A DNA stretch of 64,000 nucleotides from Bin80 sp026709335 (GTDB lineage Bacteria; Bacteroidota; Rhodothermia; Rhodothermales; Bin80), in assembly GCA_965200825.1 (NCBI GenBank), contig OZ241385.1:558001-622000 (forward strand), given 5' to 3'. Under the pieces are notes generated by a model, which was given only the letters and a program-made list of their open reading frames with translations, did not search any database and was not told the origin of the DNA. Every line of letters begins with the position of its first letter. Position 1 is the stretch's first letter. The translations under genes and the position numbers were made by a program. Below, piece after piece: positions 19,181 to 27,191 of this stretch.

Positions 19181-19285
19181 TCCCTCCATCCTGCCATGAT
19201 ACCATCATCTGACATACCAGATGAAATACTCGCAGAAATGATTCCAATTTATGTGCCCGAGTATATGGGGTTTTCGTATGGATAT
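19181..19285 (+). repeat. IS66-type element end remnant (inverted relative to the intact copy)
   Basis: About 105 bases, roughly 90 percent identical to the reverse complement of the left end of the IS66 element (11365-11475), including the terminal repeat (ending near gtatggatat at 19285). It starts only 12 nt after the stop of the upstream gene and has no transposase attached. It must derive from a second, now mostly deleted copy or a related non-autonomous element. Confidence 0.8.
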
Positions 19286-19572
19286 GAAAAATTCGATGAA
19301 ATCGCGAAGAGATAATCAAATCAATATTCGCACAAGAATCGGTGTCGTAACAGCCAAGGTAATGAGATCCCTGAAAATCCAGATTATCTATTCTGATACG
19401 ACACACCTCAGAGGCAGATACACCTGCCGGGTTCAGAGTGAATGATCACGCAAAGCATGACGCTCATGAAATAGCTGACACGGTGCACGAATTCAGAGAT
19501 CGTGTCGAGGAGGAAGGCTTTGGGAACATCCGGTCGAGGAATCATGTCGAAAAGAGATGGGGAATCCCCTTC

Positions 19573-20796
19573 ATGGTCATGGCAACAACTCAACGTTCCT
19601 CCAAAAAACTTCTCACGGCAACATTTGACCGCGGGCCAGCCAGATATTTTCATGGACGAAAGCAGATTCTAAGAGATTTTCATGAGCTTGCCAATGACTC
19701 TGTTGATGCAAAGGGAGGCACGATTTTTTTGATTGAAGGCGCCCCGGGGGTAGGAAAAAGCGCACTCCTCCATGAATGTGAAAAGTTGGCTCGAAGCGGT
19801 GGCTGGGGGGTTGCGGAGATTTATCCACCCGCATTTTGGGCGCCAGATACTTTGCGAGATTTTCTTGATATGAGAAAAATCCCCAAAATCGTAAGTATGG
19901 CTCTGCGGTTGGGGTGGGAGAAAATTGTGAGTACTGAATTAAGAATTGACTGGCATCAGCGAACAGTACTGAAAATACTTCAAAAAGGAAAAAGGCCATT
20001 ACTTCTCATTCTGGACGAAGCGCAAACATTAGGAACGACAACAAAGCCACCAGAAGAATTCGAAGGTACTACAACCATCGTCCTTGATCATATCCATAAT
20101 GGCAAATTGGGCAGGCCGGTCATTCTTTTGGCAGCGGGACTGAATGGAACTAAGGCAGCCTTTGGCAAGCTAGGGATTTCTCGGTTCTCGCAGCAAAATA
20201 TTATAGAGCTGGGGGCATTGAGCAGGGAATCGGAGCGTGCGATTATTCAGGACTGGATTACGAAGGAGGGTAGGAGCAAAGGGAACCCAAAAGAATGGAT
20301 AGACTCCATAGCGCAGGAAACGTATGGTTGGCCTCAGCATATCCAAGCCTATGTGAAGCCTGCTGCGGATCAATTGAAAGAGAATAGTGGAGTCATGACT
20401 GAAGACGGATTAAGTACTGTATTGGAAACGGGGCGTAAAAGGAAACTTGCGTATTATGAGGATCGAATTGAAGATTTTAGTGCAAAAGAGCGATTTAGCT
20501 TGGCAAAACTGATCAAGAATGCCCCATCGGAAAAAGGTTTGAATAAGGAAGATATCCTTTCTTTCCTGTCACAGGAGTACGGGAAATCGAAGGCGAAGGA
20601 AATGTTTGACCAAGCACTGCACAAAGGTGTACTGGACAAGCGAGGTGGTTACTATTTTATCCCTATCCCTTCTATGCAGGCTTGGCTAACGAAAGAATAT
20701 CTTCCCGAAGATATAGAACTCTCTCTGCAAAAGGTAGATGAATTGGAGACTGAATGCATGGAATACCTGGATGGAACGATGGTATACACATGCTGA
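19573..20796 (+). CDS. AAA/STAND-like ATPase, function unknown
   Basis: 407 residues from the ATG at 19573; an earlier ATG at 19438 would add 45 residues of doubtful quality. Walker A is IEGAPGVGKSALL (about residues 55-64) and Walker B is LLLILDEAQT, with a following LLAAGLNGTK sensor-like strand. The C-terminal ~150 residues are charged and helical, with RIEDFSAKERFSLAKLI and a winged-helix-like end (GVLDKRGGYYFIPIP). It looks like a single AAA+ ATPase of the ORC/ATP_bind or transposition-helper type rather than a full STAND protein. It stands alone between an IS remnant and EcsC in an accessory stretch; a defence or mobile-element role is possible but unproven. Confidence 0.7.
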   Translation: MVMATTQRSSKKLLTATFDRGPARYFHGRKQILRDFHELANDSVDAKGGTIFLIEGAPGVGKSALLHECEKLARSGGWGVAEIYPPAFWAPDTLRDFLDMRKIPKIVSMALRLGWEKIVSTELRIDWHQRTVLKILQKGKRPLLLILDEAQTLGTTTKPPEEFEGTTTIVLDHIHNGKLGRPVILLAAGLNGTKAAFGKLGISRFSQQNIIELGALSRESERAIIQDWITKEGRSKGNPKEWIDSIAQETYGWPQHIQAYVKPAADQLKENSGVMTEDGLSTVLETGRKRKLAYYEDRIEDFSAKERFSLAKLIKNAPSEKGLNKEDILSFLSQEYGKSKAKEMFDQALHKGVLDKRGGYYFIPIPSMQAWLTKEYLPEDIELSLQKVDELETECMEYLDGTMVYTC

Positions 20797-21021
20797 CCGA
20801 TCGCATTAACAATGATCTATATCTAGGGTTGTCTGGCAGTTTTCGTTCGATTTGCCTTGGATCGATTAGTTAAAGGGAGGAGGCTTTGTTCTTAGATGTT
20901 CGCCGATTTCATTCTCTGGAAAACTTTTGAATGAATTGCCGTTTGCATTCTCGTATATTCTGTCAACCTACAACAATGCGATGAGGTTTCGTATGAGTGA
21001 CGGGTATATATACACAATCTG

Positions 21022-21846
21022 ATGCAACCAAGCCTGTATGAGGAGCGCGTCTTTCAGGAAATATTCGCTTGGCGACATCAGGAGCCGTCATGGTTGCATC
21101 GTAAAATGCAGTGGACAAATCAACCACTCAAGCACCTATCAAATCAGGTCATGCGAATTCCAGGGGTTGAATGGACCTTGGAAAACCTGGTATCAGGACT
21201 CGTGAACTGTACGAACGAAATCGTACTGGAGACAGCCTCACAATCAGGCACGCTGACTGCGTTTCGGTCAAAAGGATATAATGTCCGTAATTTGTCGGAT
21301 ATTGGGAAACTGGATCTGGAGGCAGTTGATGACGTGCTCAGTGGGTTAGATCTTCGCTACCAGAGTTTAACAGCTGTTCATGGTGCTGCCGCAGGCTTCG
21401 CTGGATTGGCTGGTTTGGCAGCGGATATTGTAGCTTTGGTTGGGTTGAACCTTCGGGCCACGGGGCAGATTGCATTGTGCTGCGGGTATGATATCAGTCT
21501 TTCGGGAGAAAAAGAATATGCCTTGTACGTCTTGAACATGGCTACACAAACAGATGAAAAAGAATGCAGGCAGGCATATGCGCTTGCCAAGCAGCATCTG
21601 CGCTCAACGATAGAGCAAACCACCGTCGGAGTCGCAATACGTAGCAGTGCTCGTGCTCTTGGACTCCGTTTGATTAGATTGAAAATGGCACAAATCATAC
21701 CATTGGCTGCTATCATTGCCGGAGGGGGATTCAATGCATATTATACATCACGCGTATGCGAGACTGCAAGGCACCTCTACAGGGAACGTCGGTTGCAGGA
21801 TAAGTACGGCAGTGATGTTTTAGCCTCCACCTCACCTCATTCATGA
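21022..21846 (+). CDS. EcsC-family protein
   Basis: 274 residues. The EcsC hallmark is the small-residue-rich segment AVHGAAAGFAGLAGLAADI followed by VALVGLNLRATGQIALCCGYD and later LIRLKMAQIIPLAAIIAGGGFNAYYT, hydrophobic helices likely to lie on or in the membrane. The family takes its name from Bacillus EcsC, found beside the EcsAB ABC transporter; its biochemical function is not settled. No ABC partner is present here. It has its own 225-nt upstream spacer after the ATPase gene. Confidence 0.8.
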   Translation: MQPSLYEERVFQEIFAWRHQEPSWLHRKMQWTNQPLKHLSNQVMRIPGVEWTLENLVSGLVNCTNEIVLETASQSGTLTAFRSKGYNVRNLSDIGKLDLEAVDDVLSGLDLRYQSLTAVHGAAAGFAGLAGLAADIVALVGLNLRATGQIALCCGYDISLSGEKEYALYVLNMATQTDEKECRQAYALAKQHLRSTIEQTTVGVAIRSSARALGLRLIRLKMAQIIPLAAIIAGGGFNAYYTSRVCETARHLYRERRLQDKYGSDVLASTSPHS

Positions 21847-22350
21847 CGACCTATTAGGTCTGCAGCGAACGCGCTTAGTTGTGATTCAGCCAGGATTGTT
21901 TGATATGAGAAATGCAGCGTAGATTAAAAGGTTTGTGTTACGAACAAGGTAGCTCGCATGTGTTTTTGAAAGTGCCCCCTACACGTTCAAACCCAGATAG
22001 GAGCTGGTTTCTATACGATCGAAAATCGCTTTAGAAGATCCCATGGAGGCAAACCATCACTCTATGAAAAATCCCGTCTTGGCACAAATTTATCGAATTT
22101 GTGCCAAGACGGGATCACAGAACTACGGGTGGATGAGGGTGAAACAACAAGGATCAGCCCGGAGATCTTTCATCCTATGAAATCTTTTGTGATAGAGTAG
22201 TGATCTACTCTTTTTACTCTGGACAATACACCGAGCGACCCGACGCATCCTGCACTTCAGTATCCCCAATAGTTTGGGTTTTTCCTCCCGGACAGGTCCC
22301 CACTCCCTTTAAGCCCCCCGCATTAGGGTTATCTGTTCAAGTGATGTTCG
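21847..22350. other. Intergenic stretch with a large hairpin
   Basis: About 500 bases without a convincing gene. It contains the 20-bp perfect hairpin at 22071-22115 and the sequence preceding it that resembles 24356-24450. The rest shows nothing recognisable. Confidence 0.5.
22071..22115. repeat. Perfect 20-bp inverted repeat (hairpin with 5-nt loop)
   Basis: Left arm atcccgtcttggcacaaatt (22071-22090), loop tatcg, right arm exactly complementary (22096-22115). No T-tract follows on either strand, so it is not a simple terminator. A diverged relative of this segment, without the perfect right arm, lies at 24356-24450 just before the sulfatase gene. It may be the palindromic tip of a small dispersed repeat. 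Confidence 0.85.
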
Positions 22351-23682
22351 TTAGTTGCAAACAACAATCTCATCTGTCTCTACCCAAGGATTTGATTGAG
22401 TATGAATTTTGATGTGATCACTGTCAACAGTACGAGCGCCTGAAAGCCTCGGATTAGCAAATGGTTTGATCACTGCTCTGCCATTGGAACAGTCAGCATA
22501 TCTCGTAAGATCGCCAGTGTACAGATCTTCTTTATAGCGGTTTGATGGAATCGGGAGCTCCCAGAAAAAACTTCCCGAGCCACTCCATCCGGGCCCTTCG
22601 AGGTCTCCACGCAGGTAAATCTCATCTAACACTTGCCGATTTGCTCTCGCTTTGATTCGAGATTTGTTGCCTGGCCTCTCCTCGTAGGAGACGGTAACCC
22701 AGCTAATGTCATCCTCTTCAATAATCATGGTTATTTGTCCCCCGACAGGAATGGATCCACTACCATTAACACTCAGGATTCTAATTATTGCTTGGTGATG
22801 ACCATCCGGACCTACAATGTTGTCGTCTACGGTGTCTCCCCAAAAATTAATGGTTCTCCGGCCCCTGTTTACTGGAGTTGGTGGTGGAGTATCTCTCAGA
22901 AGGGAAGTGGTTTGGCTAAGCTCCGTTGCTACTATCTCAATACAATTATTGCTGTTTTTGCAGGTTGGATACGTGTCTCCACTGGGAACTCTTCGTTCTC
23001 CGTCCGCCGGTTCAAAATACGCTCCAATATCTTCAAGAGCATCTACTCCTTGTAACACTACGCGGAAATTTGTTACATTGGTACTCGCCGCCACTTCAAT
23101 AATGATCTCTACTGGCATCGCATCCTGAAAGTTTGCACCCTCTTTTACGGAGAATGTTTGGCCATCGATGAATCTTACGTCACCGTCATTTGCTGTCTTA
23201 CCGAGCAACGCTTGGCCGTTATTGAACGGATCAACAAACTCAGAGAAACCAACGTCAAAGCGGATATCGTTCTGGGTACTGCAATTCTCAATCGCTCGGG
23301 TAATCCGTTTCCACAACGCTTTGTTCGTATTGTTCTGACTATGATCCCATGCTTCAGATGCAGTCATTGCACTGGGATTGCAACGTACTCCACGTAGGGC
23401 ACGTGTCCAGAGTGCGCGCTCGCTACTACCTTTGGGGTGTAGGGCCCGCATACACTGGATTGCAGCAATTAAATCTTTCTTACGCCGACATTCTTTATCA
23501 CTAGAACCAGTTTTGCCCAGCGCGTCAATCAAAAGATCTTCCGAATCCTCGGTAGTCAGGCTTTGCGTTTCTGATGCGGTAGTTTTCCGTGTTTCCGGCT
23601 CAGTAATTCCGGTATCGCAACTGGATAAAAGAATCACGGTCAGAAATAGAAGACACAGAAAGGGATAGAAGATGTACTTCAT
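22351..23682 (-). CDS. Predicted lipoprotein, function unknown
   Basis: 443 residues with a clear lipoprotein signal (LLFLTVILLSSCDTG, Cys at about 22). After a Ser/Thr-rich linker there is a Cys-containing helical segment (KECRRKKDLIAAIQCMRAL, then ALWTRALRGVRC and ALWKRITRAIENC), which may be disulfide-bonded, followed by a beta-rich domain with TNFRVVLQGVDALEDI and an EEDDISWVTVSYEERPG stretch. No known enzymatic motif. It lies alone, with a palindromic 100-bp repeat directly upstream of its start. Probably surface or periplasmic. Confidence 0.7.
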   Translation of the reverse strand: MKYIFYPFLCLLFLTVILLSSCDTGITEPETRKTTASETQSLTTEDSEDLLIDALGKTGSSDKECRRKKDLIAAIQCMRALHPKGSSERALWTRALRGVRCNPSAMTASEAWDHSQNNTNKALWKRITRAIENCSTQNDIRFDVGFSEFVDPFNNGQALLGKTANDGDVRFIDGQTFSVKEGANFQDAMPVEIIIEVAASTNVTNFRVVLQGVDALEDIGAYFEPADGERRVPSGDTYPTCKNSNNCIEIVATELSQTTSLLRDTPPPTPVNRGRRTINFWGDTVDDNIVGPDGHHQAIIRILSVNGSGSIPVGGQITMIIEEDDISWVTVSYEERPGNKSRIKARANRQVLDEIYLRGDLEGPGWSGSGSFFWELPIPSNRYKEDLYTGDLTRYADCSNGRAVIKPFANPRLSGARTVDSDHIKIHTQSNPWVETDEIVVCN

Positions 23683-23689
23683 GAGGCTA

Positions 23690-23789
23690 GAGGTTCTTGC
23701 AAAACCTCTGTTTTCGGATAGAAAAGACTCCCTCAGGTGCTTTCAGAGCAATGTTTATGCTCAATTTCGGAGGTTTTGCAAGAGGTTCG
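23690..23789. repeat. Dispersed palindromic-ended repeat, copy 1
   Basis: Starts gaggttcttgcaaaacctc and ends with its near-complement gaggttttgcaagagg, with a conserved core containing caatgtttatgctcaattt. A second copy occurs at 61611-61695 in the same orientation. Size, palindromic ends and intergenic location fit a MITE- or REP-like element. Confidence 0.8.
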
Positions 23790-24327
23790 GCTAATAAGGT
23801 TTGTTTTGTGAAGAATTTAGACGCTTGAACAGTAATCCGCTGGCCAGGTTCCAACTCTCGAAGAATATATTGCTAAATCCTCCCGAACTCAGATGAAATT
23901 CGGTCCTCTTAAAAACTAACAGAGTACCCTCTCGTTCGCTATGCAGAGGGTAGTTCAATCCAGTTGAAACTCGTACCCCGTCAGCAGCAGGAGCCATGCA
24001 TATTTACCGACATTTGTTGACTATAACACTTGTTTCGTAAGAGCTCCTCCGGCTCCTCTTCAAGATATGATAGCGTGGGAAGGTTTCCTGGCTAGATCTT
24101 GCTATTTTTAGTTCTAAACGTTCCCTTCAACAATTCCTATTTGCCCAATCACCGACCGGGTCAGGAATAGTTTTACATCCGAGGTGGTATGGTTTGTGTT
24201 GGTCGATTTAACCCGAATCGACCGGTTGAAGCAAGTGTAAAAAGCGGCGCCGCAGATTTTGATATGAGTTCACCTCCAGAGTGAACTTTGTTCGTTGATC
24301 TAGAAACGCTTTCTGCAAGTCAAAACT

Positions 24328-24350
24328 CGAATAAAATCTAATTTTATTCG
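24328..24350. repeat. 10-bp perfect hairpin
   Basis: Arms cgaataaaat and attttattcg around the loop cta. It lies ~130 nt upstream of the sulfatase start. Without a T-tract; role unknown. Confidence 0.6.
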
Positions 24351-24479
24351 GTCAAAAACCTCTCTAAGAGACCCTGTAGAGGCAAGCTATCACTCCTGGG
24401 AAGGCTTTCATCCATCTTGGTACAAACTTATTGAACAATCGAATTTGTGGTGAATACTATGGGACTATACAAAGAGAAT

Positions 24480-25919
24480 ATGAGAGTTCTTGCAGCCTTT
24501 ACATTCTTCGTGATCTTCTCGGGCTGTCAGGTAGCGGAGCCACCAAATTTCGTCTTTATTCTGGCAGATGACTTAGGTTATATGGATGTTGGTGCCTACA
24601 ACTCTGATACGTTTTATAAGACTCCGAACATTGATCAGCTAGCAGCTGAAGGAATTCGTTTTACCCAGGGATATGCTGCTGCGCCCGTATGCAGTCCAAC
24701 CCGTGCCAGTTTACTGACTGGACTATATCCTTCACGGATGGCAACTACGGATTACTTTGGCGCACCTCAACCTGACGGAGTGTCCAGTCATTGGACCCGC
24801 AACAAACCCTTGCTTCCCGCCAGATATGAATCACAATTGTCACATAGTGCGGTCACGGTTGCCGAAGCGTTATTAGCTGTCGGGTACAAGACGTTCTGGG
24901 CAGGTAAATGGCATTTGGAAGGGCAAGGCTCCTATCCAGAGGATCATGGATTTCAAGTTAATCGTGGGGGGTGGGAATCAGGCGGACCCTATGGGAGAGG
25001 GAATTATTTTGTACCCTATGATAACCCGAAATTGGAAGATGGACCCACGGGAGAGCATCTTCCTGCCCGATTGGCTACCGAAACGGTCAAGTTCATTGAA
25101 GCCAATCAGGATGAATCGTTCATTGCATATCTATCCTTCTATTCAGTTCATACACCGCTGATGGCCCGAGCAGATCTTCAAGCTAAATATGAGGCAGAGC
25201 ATGCAGCTCCCACAGTATGGGGAACGGAAGGGGAGAGACAGGTACGGCATACCCAGAATCATGTAGTTTACGCTGCGATGATTGAAGCCATGGATGAGGC
25301 CGTAGGTACAGTACTGGTTGCGTTGGACGAATTGGGCCTCAAGCATAACACCGTAGTCATTTTTACATCGGACAACGGTGGTCTGTCGACATCTGAAGGA
25401 CATCCTACAAGTAATCTCCCGTTAAGAGCTGGAAAAGGATGGGTGTATGAAGGCGGGATCAGGGAACCATTCATCATGCGGTGGCCAATGCTCTTGGATG
25501 GAGGGCAGATTGAAAGCACGCCAATCATCAGCCCGGATCTTATGCCGACACTGTTACAGATCGCAGGACTTCCAGAACCTGATGTTACCGATGGTGTGAG
25601 CCTGCTCCCTCTATTGATGGGACAGCAAATGCCAGAACGGGATCTATATTGGCATTATCCGCATTATGGCAATCAGGGCGGAAGCCCGGTAAGCGCGGTT
25701 CGTCGAGGTGATTGGAAACTTATTCGATTTTACGAAGATGACCGAGAAGAGCTCTATGACCTTGCCGTGGATGTGTCGGAATCAGAAGATATGGCGTCTA
25801 TTCAAACAGAGAAGCTTAACGAACTGTCCAACGCATTGGATATGTGGTTGAACCAGGTGGATGCACGTTTTCCAACTCCTAATCCTGCTATTGTAGAAAA
25901 ATCCAATTTCCATGAGTAA
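24480..25919 (+). CDS. Sulfatase (type I, formylglycine-dependent), lipoprotein
   Basis: 479 residues from the ATG at 24480 (MRVLAAFTFFVIFSGC; lipobox FSGC), which places the lipoprotein signal correctly; two in-frame starts lie upstream at 24447 and 24459. The sulfatase core is complete: metal site FILADDLGYMD, the formylglycine motif CSPTRASLLTG (Cys to be oxidised), AGKWHLE, HTPLMARADL, and the later metal pair in FTSDNGG. It should hydrolyse sulfate esters, probably of algal or host polysaccharides, at the cell surface or periplasm. A formylglycine-generating enzyme must be encoded elsewhere. It overlaps clpX by 8 nt, an odd pairing for functionally unrelated genes. Confidence 0.92.
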   Translation: MRVLAAFTFFVIFSGCQVAEPPNFVFILADDLGYMDVGAYNSDTFYKTPNIDQLAAEGIRFTQGYAAAPVCSPTRASLLTGLYPSRMATTDYFGAPQPDGVSSHWTRNKPLLPARYESQLSHSAVTVAEALLAVGYKTFWAGKWHLEGQGSYPEDHGFQVNRGGWESGGPYGRGNYFVPYDNPKLEDGPTGEHLPARLATETVKFIEANQDESFIAYLSFYSVHTPLMARADLQAKYEAEHAAPTVWGTEGERQVRHTQNHVVYAAMIEAMDEAVGTVLVALDELGLKHNTVVIFTSDNGGLSTSEGHPTSNLPLRAGKGWVYEGGIREPFIMRWPMLLDGGQIESTPIISPDLMPTLLQIAGLPEPDVTDGVSLLPLLMGQQMPERDLYWHYPHYGNQGGSPVSAVRRGDWKLIRFYEDDREELYDLAVDVSESEDMASIQTEKLNELSNALDMWLNQVDARFPTPNPAIVEKSNFHE

Positions 25920-27186
25920 AAAAAGTGATGACACACAGCTTAGGTGCTCGTTTTGCAATCGCACGAATGATGAGGTAAGCTCTCTCATTGCAGGTCAGGA
26001 TGTGTTCATCTGTGACCACTGTATTATGGACGCCCAGGTGATTCTGGATGATACAGAAAAGGTACAATCAGGGGTCAAGCGTCGCTCACCAGGCAGAAAA
26101 AAAATCAGACGCAAACAGTTACTGCCGAAGCAAATCAAGGATCAACTGGATGAGTATGTGATTGGGCAGGATTATGCTAAAAAATCTTTGGCGGTAGCAG
26201 TGTACAATCACTATAAACGAATGGAATCTGATTCGTTCGTAACCAATTTTCAGGATGTCGAGATCGAAAAGTCCAATATTTTACTTCTTGGATCTAGCGG
26301 GACGGGAAAAACCTTGCTCGCCCGCACGCTCGCCAGAATCCTGGAGGTGCCGTTTTCAATCAGTGATGCAACATCCCTGACTGAAGCAGGATATGTGGGC
26401 GAGGATGTAGAAACAATTCTGGCAAATCTCTTGGCTGCAGCTGACTTTGAGGTCGAGGAAGCCGAGCGAGGCATCATATTTATTGACGAAATCGACAAGG
26501 TTGCACGCAAAAGTCATAATGCATCCATCACGCGGGATGTATCTGGGGAGGGCGTCCAACAGGCTCTGCTGAAAGTACTCGAGGGAACGATTGCCGGTGT
26601 CCCGCCCAAAGGAGGGCGAAAGCATCCGGAGCAAAGCTTGGTAAATATTGACACAAGTGGGATTCTCTTTATCTGCGGAGGCGCATTTGAAGGCCTGACT
26701 GAAGTCATTGCTCGCCGGTTCAACGTGAACCAGATTGGGTTTGCAAATAATCAGGAAAAGCGGAACAGTGAAGAAGATACCAGCATTTTTCAGTTCGTAG
26801 AGCCGGAGGACCTAGTTCAGTTCGGGTTAATTCCCGAATTGATCGGGCGGTTGCCGGTCACGGCTGCGCTGGATACGCTCTCGGAAGATGAGATGATGCG
26901 AATTCTCACTGAACCTAAAAATGCCATCGTACGACAGTACCAGAAATTGTTTGCACTTGATGGAGTAAATCTGGTTTTTGATGAAGCTGCATTACGCACG
27001 ATTGTTCGGCGTGCGATTGCGATGGGCACAGGTGCACGTGGGCTACGGAGTATCTTGGAACAATCTATGCTGGATATCATGTTTGAGATTCACAGTTTGA
27101 AAGATATTGGGGTCTGCAGTGTTACAGAGGAAACCATCTCATTCGGGAAACCTCCCATTTATGAGAAGCGCAAGGCTTCAGCCTAG
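25912..27186 (+). CDS. clpX: ClpX, ATP-dependent unfoldase of the ClpXP protease
   Basis: 424 residues. N-terminal zinc domain C12-x2-C15 ... C34-x2-C37 (RCSFCNRT, FICDHCIMD). AAA core with Walker A LGSSGTGKTLLA, Walker B GIIFIDEIDK, the pore loop GYVGED, box VII arginine region and the IGF-type loop QIGFANN that docks on ClpP. Compared with the usual GPTGSGKT, Walker A here is GSSGTGKT, still a valid P-loop. It unfolds tagged substrates and feeds them to ClpP; clpP is not in this window. Confidence 0.97.
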   Translation: MSKKSDDTQLRCSFCNRTNDEVSSLIAGQDVFICDHCIMDAQVILDDTEKVQSGVKRRSPGRKKIRRKQLLPKQIKDQLDEYVIGQDYAKKSLAVAVYNHYKRMESDSFVTNFQDVEIEKSNILLLGSSGTGKTLLARTLARILEVPFSISDATSLTEAGYVGEDVETILANLLAAADFEVEEAERGIIFIDEIDKVARKSHNASITRDVSGEGVQQALLKVLEGTIAGVPPKGGRKHPEQSLVNIDTSGILFICGGAFEGLTEVIARRFNVNQIGFANNQEKRNSEEDTSIFQFVEPEDLVQFGLIPELIGRLPVTAALDTLSEDEMMRILTEPKNAIVRQYQKLFALDGVNLVFDEAALRTIVRRAIAMGTGARGLRSILEQSMLDIMFEIHSLKDIGVCSVTEETISFGKPPIYEKRKASA

Positions 27187-27191
27187 TTTGT

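Larger units (their letters stand above)
23683..24479. other. Intergenic stretch with dispersed repeats
   Basis: About 800 bases. It holds a 100-bp palindromic-ended repeat (23690-23789), a 10-bp hairpin at 24328-24350, and at 24356-24450 a degenerate copy of the 22025-22110 segment. A 68-codon minus-strand ORF (23791-23997) has no recognisable features and is not annotated as a gene. Confidence 0.5.

Noticed and set aside
23791..23997. 68-codon minus-strand ORF
   Set aside because: No start context, no signal peptide, no recognisable motif, and it lies in a repeat-rich non-coding stretch.
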